Part shown: piece by piece, positions 58,185 to 64,000 of the stretch | Position numbering within the stretch: position 1 is the first letter of the stretch | Layout of the letters: each line of letters starts with the position of its first letter | Assembly (NCBI RefSeq): GCF_905220365.1 | Contig: NC_061135.1 | Location: 5,423,501-5,487,500 of the forward strand | Source: Vanessa cardui | Taxonomy: Eukaryota; Arthropoda; Insecta; Lepidoptera; Nymphalidae | Direction: 5' to 3' | DNA: 64,000 nt | Translations under genes and position numbers: made by a program | The notes under the pieces: model-generated | Seen by the model: only the letters and a program-made list of their open reading frames with translations | What the model was told of the DNA's origin: nothing | Databases searched by the model: none

Positions 58185-58300
58185 GTTACTTGCCGTTTTC
58201 TCGCTAGAAGCTGCTTTCCGAAACGGTGGTAGTATTTAATTAATGACGATTCAAAAACGCTTCATTGTGAAGTTTACTTGATTAAATTGATTTGATTTGA
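58185..58300 (+). repeat. LINE 3'-end repeat, family E-like
   Basis: GCGAGTTACTTGCCGTTTTC, TTCCGAAACGGTGGTAGT, TTAATGACGATTCAAAAACG, then TTAAATTGATTTGATTTGAA: the reverse of the order at 31055-31180, ending in a (GATTT)-type tail. Confidence 0.55.
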
Positions 58301-59158
58301 AACAAGCTTAGTGTGTTTATGATTTATCTGAAATTAGTCCGGTGCAAAAATACAGCTCAGTTTTTCTTTAAACTAAGAGCCTTATCCAATATCATACATA
58401 GAAAAAAATGTAGGAGAAGTGATATCAAACTGTTTTATCGTCTTTATTATGAGATTTGAAGTACTACACATACTGAACTACTTATTCTACAACATTAGCC
58501 TTGAAGCAGGTTTGAACAATTGGTGGGATTCCATCGAACTGTGTCATTGTTGAACTTAAGAATTTAAGTAGAAACCGTTTCTCGATGTTCGATCGGAAAA
58601 CTAGGTAGTGAAACATTTTAAAACTTAGTTTCGAATGCACTATGAACAATGTTGGAGATTTAAGGAACAAGCGCTTGTTTGAATTCCTACTTTATTTTAT
58701 AATGGTATGTTCACGTTGTTATTGTGAAAATCTAACGCGTCGGTAGGAAAATGTCGGCAAGATGTTCGCGTGGCGCAAAATCCGTATAAATTTCACTTTA
58801 TAACGATAATTCACTTTAGGCTGCTCTTGTAAATATATTACGTAATATCTAAGCAATCATAATCATACTGCACTTTTCATAAATAATAATATCATTGATA
58901 GTAATAACTGTACTGTTTCAGATTATGAAGTCCAAGTATCAAAACAGATTCCAGTAAATTAAAGTAAGCTCGCAACAGTGTTACAAAGTTGATCTTAGTC
59001 TCCCGTACGAAAAACACGTAAACTCGTTAATCTGGCTCTGATCTCTTTGGTCGTATCTCGTCAGACTATGAAGAATAATAGATTGCTCTTGTGTTTGTAA
59101 ACCAAATTGGTTTACATTATAATATCCTAAGTTAGATTCTCATTGTTGCTTTTTATTA
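58301..59158. other. unassigned AT-rich DNA
   Basis: No gene. The minus frame 58482-58670 shows no domain. Confidence 0.4.
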
Positions 59159-59444
59159 TATAGGTTGGCGGACAAGCATATCGGCTAACTGATGGTTAGT
59201 GGTCACTATCACCCATAGACAATGACGCTGTAAGAAATATTAACTATTCCTTACATCGTCAATGCGCCACCAACCTTGGGAACTAAGAGGCTATATCCCT
59301 TGTGCCTGTAGTTACAGTGGCTCATTCACCCTTCAAACCGGAATACAAAAATACTGCGTACTGTTGTTTAGCGATGGAATATCTGATGAGTGGGTGGTAC
59401 CTAGCCAGGCGGGCTTACACAAAGCCCTGCCACCAAGTAGATTG
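59159..59444 (+). repeat. dispersed repeat, family G, reference copy
   Basis: The most complete copy: TATATAGGTTGGCGGACAAG, CACCCATAGACAATGACGCT, CATCGTCAATGCGCCACCAA, CCCTTGTGCCTGTAGTTAC, CTGATGAGTGGGTGGTACC and AAAGCCCTGCCACCAAGTA. The 100-codon frame over it is a by-product. There is no terminal inverted repeat, pol III box or A tail that I can see. Confidence 0.75.
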
Positions 59445-61287
59445 GTAAATGTGATTGGTCGATTTGGAAATCGATCAGAAGGACGTCATAATTATGCATT
59501 AAAAACTAGAAATTTTAGAGTATTTAAATCACAGAACTATTATATGGTAACGCTTATTGGATAAGGTTGTATGTATTATAGTCTGTTTTTTTCTATGAAA
59601 CCTCAGTTACTCCACTTTCCGTGTCATTGTTTATCTTATTTATAATTTGATCGATGTTCTTTTAATGATCCTACATCGTATATATTATCGAAAGCATCTA
59701 CAAAACGTACAAAGTATATTTGAAATATTCGCAGGTAGTAAAACAGATCACTAAAATTTTATAACAATGCATTGAATTCATGTAAGTAACAAGTTGAAAA
59801 TTAAAAAAAAATTACGTTTCATTTTATTTAAAAAATAAAATATTGTATTAAAATTAGTACCGTTGTTATTTTTAACGAGAAACCCATTTAATGGAGTGAG
59901 AAGTGTTTTCATAATCAAGTTGTTTTATGCTAAATGTTAAACGCTTATCTATCCGGAAACTAGCAACGGGTGATAGTGTTCATGTAAATTATTGCCTTCA
60001 CGCCCGATAAAACTTCCTATTGTATTTTCTAAAGTCGATGAATACATTTTAAACTTGTAATACATTACATAGGATTAAAAGGATGTAAGAGAAAAGGCTT
60101 TTTAAATAATATTAAATTTTACTTTATTATTTGAGAACGGAAAAAGAATAACGACTTACATTTTGGTCGTTTAGCGTTCCTATAAGCACGTTAATTATTA
60201 ATAAATACTACTAAAGTAGATAAGAATCATCTTGATCCACGAAATGGTGATCCAAATGTAGACCACCAAACTAAATCGAACAAAATATGATTATATTTTA
60301 AAATATATATTTACAAACTACACGAAGAATCATAATTTCAATTCAATTTTTATTGTTATTTATAAGATTCGAAAATTGATACTGGTTTCAAATAAAGTTG
60401 AAAAAAAATTTTGTGTATTTTACAAAATTGGAACGAATATATGTATTTTTATTTTTTTATTGTATGCGTTTGACTACGCCTGCGTTACCACTAGTAATGA
60501 TTTTTTTCGGAAATTGGCATGACAATATCACATAAATCGAGACTAGGGTATATATTTTAATGAAAAAAAAAACACGTTTTCTGGGAAGAAATATATAAAT
60601 AGTAAAATATAGAATATATTCATTTTATATTCATCGTCCAAGTTATCACTTATGTACCCCATGTAAGGCGAATAAATTGTGGCCTTAGTCCATTATATTT
60701 AGAGAAAGATTCAAATTATTACAACAGATCTTTTACATTTTAATAAAATAACGAATTGATTCCATGTTTAAAGAGAATTGTATCAGCGAATTTACCAAAG
60801 AAACTTTAATTTCAAGCTATTATTGCCACGAGACCAATAATAATTAATCTTCCTTAGTATTTTCCATCAAAGAATTACAAAGTTGTTGTTAAGATTTCAA
60901 GGGTATTTTCAAAAGAGTCCGTTTTCAAGCACATTATTTAAAGACCTGTATTTAATCTAAGCGAAATATTATACACTGCGAACAATTTTTCATTTATAAC
61001 GTGTTCCAAAACTGCAATTCATTTGACTTAATTAATTTTCTTTGTTAAACGAAAACTGTGAACTACAGTTGTTACGATAAAATAATGTATAAAATTTACC
61101 TTAACATTCTTACATGACTTTCTCAAACATTATGACATATTTAAGGTACATATATATTATTATATAATTACAGAAAAAAATCGATAAAGCCGTATAAACA
61201 CTTCCAAGCGTTATCAAAATATTATAACTTAAATCCATTGTTAAAATGAACTATTTTAAATAAGAAGAACTTAGTAATATTATTTAC
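59445..61287. other. unassigned AT-rich DNA
   Basis: 1.8 kb with neither a gene nor a shared repeat. Confidence 0.4.
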
Positions 61288-61478
61288 TAGTTGTGGCCCG
61301 TGACTTCGCCCGTATTTTAAGAGTTGGTCGTCATATGTCAAAAAAATATTAGCTTATTTTTTTCCTTAAAGTTTTTTTCAAACCAAATTTCATCAAATTC
61401 AGTTCAGTGATCTGGTAGTGAAAGAGCGACAGTCACACAAACAGACAGAGTATATTTCACATTTATAATATTAGTACA
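61288..61478 (-). mobile_element. Helitron-like repeat, family C
   Basis: Plus strand A|CTAGTTGTGGCCCGTGACT, TTGGTCGTCATATGTCAAAA, ATTTCATCAAATTCAGTTCA, GTGAAAGAGCGACAGTCAC, and TTCACATTTATAATATTAGT at the far end: both termini present. Confidence 0.75.
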
Positions 61479-64000
61479 TATTAATACGAGTAAATACATC
61501 AAACAGCTTTAAATAATCATAAGGCAAAAGAATATTTGCCAACGTTGAAAACGAAGAGAATATTAAAATATTTTTTTGACATTAAACGAGGCATTTCTAG
61601 GAACCAACGTAATCCGTCGAACCCTTTTTATTCGGCTTAGAAATGGTCGGTTGAAGCTTAAATCGCCTTGAAACTCAATGTCATTTAACTGCAAACCACG
61701 TTTTTGAGGACTAATTCCTTTGTTTACTCCACAAAATGTGCGAATGAAATTTAACTTTCAGTAATTGCTTAACGTGTAATGCGTTTGTTAAAACCATATA
61801 ATGTTTCAATACCACAAAAAATATAGAATGTACCTGAAATATTTGTTATAAATAAAATGATAATTATAATTAATAGAAAACATTAAATTTTTATATTTCA
61901 TTAATTAAATATTAATTGGTTTAATGACTGACAGTCACTCTTATATCAATATGATTTTTGGTTATTTTATTCGAAATAAATAGCCAAAAATAATTATTTT
62001 ATTTGTACCTTGATGCGGTTTCAAGGTTTTACCATTGTTCGATATTATTTAATCTATAACCTTTCTGAATAAAGCCACCTAACGCAAAATAATTGGCCTT
62101 ATCGGACTTGTAGATGAGCGCGTTCAAATTAACAAACTCCAACTTTTTGAATAAACAAGCTTTATATAATTTATACCTACGTACTATATTAAATGTGTAA
62201 AATTGAGCAATAAATAAAAAAAACTTTTATACAAAAATAATGATGATTAACATTTTTCAATAGTGACCCGCTATGTTAGCACGGGTGAAATTAATTTATA
62301 AAAAAAATATGGAGAAAATAATTAAACCAATTTTTAAAAGTTTGAGACGTAATTATATTGTGAAACATATGTAGAATTGTAGATCATAGCTTGATCATCC
62401 CTTTTAGATTCGAATTTGTATATAATTACCTGCCGAGGTTAATATTTGACTACCAATACCATTCGACAACCCCTTTTGCAACTCGTCATTTTTTGCACGT
62501 AAATTGGGTTCGGGGATATCTTCAAAAATTTAAAATTCGAACAATCTTTTATCAACAATTTATTTTATAATTAATGGTCATGGTTACTGGCAATTTTTTC
62601 GAATGCTGATTTATAATGAATTGAATAAAATATTTACGCAATTAACCTACACTACAAAAGCAACGGGAAGCAAACCGAAACCGAGGCAGAACGCGACTAT
62701 GTATTATATGATTTATAAATTAAACAGAAACGTTGACATAACCTGGTATAACAAATACATCATAAAACACCTTTATACTTAGACAATATAATACTAGGCC
62801 TGTTTAATTCCTTGTTTAATACATACACTTTTGAGGCACAGTCGAGATCTACTAATAAGTCTGGTCTAGATAGTATAAATAATCTAACTCTGACAGTCTA
62901 CAAACTTGTAAGTAAAGACAATACGTCATGTCGTATGAAAGGGGATTTATCTAGCATTGTTAATAGTTTTGGAACAGTTATAAGAGCAACCATTAAGGCA
63001 CAGTTAGAGTCTCAATAGCTCAAAACTGGCAAATTTGCCTTAGAACTTTTTGACCGCCATTTCCTTGTCTGATTTTATCAAATATATATACTCTTTTGAG
63101 CGTTTATACAAAATATATGATTAAAGGACTTTGATTGATAATATAAAGATGTATTAATGATGATGAATGATAATGTAATATCGGCTTTATTATTTATTTT
63201 AAAAGAAATTGAAGATTGACACGACCAATATGTTACTTATTTTCCAGGGCAAGGTATTGTTACACTCCCAACCTCATATCTCTTAGGTATTGAATAAATC
63301 TCAACCCCAGCTTTGACCCGAGATTTTCAATAAAACTGGTAAACGAGAAAACACCGGGAAATCCATTTGTAATGGAAAAAAAATAATACGTTAAATGATA
63401 TGTTCTAAAACGGCAATATAATAGACTTTGTTGACGCGATAAATAACAAATTTGTTGCTTGTTTTAATAAAGTCGTAACTTGACATTCTGTTCAAGCAGA
63501 AATGTCAACTGTGGTCGAAGCATAATGTACACGCACTTACAGAACGTGCTCAACGTTAATGGTCTGTCAACAACAGCGGCACAAGTGCTATTCGGTGTAA
63601 AATAAAGTTGACTACGACCGAATCAAGTAAAAGTCCTCCAGAATTACACATTGAATTTATTATATAAGGCCTATTTTGCATAATATTCGTTAATTATTAA
63701 AATGAATGACATAAAGTCTTTCGACATTCATTTTGTTAAATTTTATTATACTTACACTACAGAAATAATGTAGTTTAAAGTTAAACTACATTCTAAATGG
63801 AATAGAACTAATGTTACTTTGAATTGTTTAATATACAGTTAATTAAAAATAATTGATAAAATAGAACTATTAACACTCAGTGGTGTTTTAAAATGAAGCA
63901 TTTTCAGCTAATATCTACATTTACTGAGCCATCAGTACTTATAAATAGTTACGTGGGTTTACAGTTTAGATACCGTGAAATATTCTCTTAATTATGTATT
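61479..64000. other. unassigned AT-rich DNA
   Basis: No gene. 62270-62300 (TAGTGACCCGCTATGTTAGC, ACGGGTGAAATT) resembles the CTAG end of family F read in reverse and is probably a short remnant. The frame at 62812-63018 shows no domain. Confidence 0.35.

Noticed and set aside
59262..59564. 100-codon protein with CACSYSGSFTLQTGIQ
   Set aside because: It lies on the family G repeat, whose other copies are full of stops and indels.

Overview
The window looks like a gene-poor, AT-rich stretch of a lepidopteran (moth or butterfly, probably nymphalid) nuclear genome. The assignment rests on the repeat families: a tRNA-derived SINE whose head reads like GATGGCCCAGTGGTTAGAA, Helitron-like elements ending in CTAG|T, the 'CCGACTTC…GGAGGAGG' element, LINE 3' ends carrying AATAAAG plus short tandem tails, and a CR1/jockey-group LINE whose ORF1 has a PHD finger and an FP25K-like domain. 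There are no bacterial-style operons, rRNA or functional tRNA genes, and no CRISPR array.

Layout. 1-6.2 kb: scattered SINEs, one inserted into a Helitron-like repeat, and the 3' end of a retroelement. 7.3-12.4 kb: the most structured part, two ~1.7 kb copies of a composite element in inverted orientation around a 1.6 kb spacer. Each copy contains a Helitron-like insertion and a 602 bp foldback with 225 bp arms. 12.4-23.5 kb: SINEs, dispersed repeats (one head-to-head pair) and Helitron-like copies. 23.76-23.99 kb, minus strand: a likely last coding exon of a single-pass membrane protein. 24-31 kb: mostly unique AT-rich DNA with strong hairpins and a possible first coding exon on the plus strand at 30.76 kb. 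32.07-36.5 kb, minus strand: a nearly intact LINE; ORF1 is open, and ORF2 keeps its endonuclease and reverse transcriptase motifs but is cut by one in-frame TAG. 37-64 kb: AT-rich DNA with more copies of the same families, including a small element at 41.4 kb that carries a piece of LINE ORF2 between its termini.

The only clear protein-coding content is transposon-derived. Host coding sequence is limited to two exon candidates, so the window is probably intronic or intergenic. Family labels A-I are working names used only here: A = tRNA-SINE with GATGGCCCAGTGG head; B = tRNA-SINE with GGTCGAGCGGT head; C, D, F = Helitron-like repeats ending near CTAGT; E = LINE 3' end with GAAGAACCGGCGAAAG; G = dispersed repeat with GACAATGACGCTGTAA; H = repeat with GTGCGAGTCGGACTT; I = repeat with CGTCATGCCGT.
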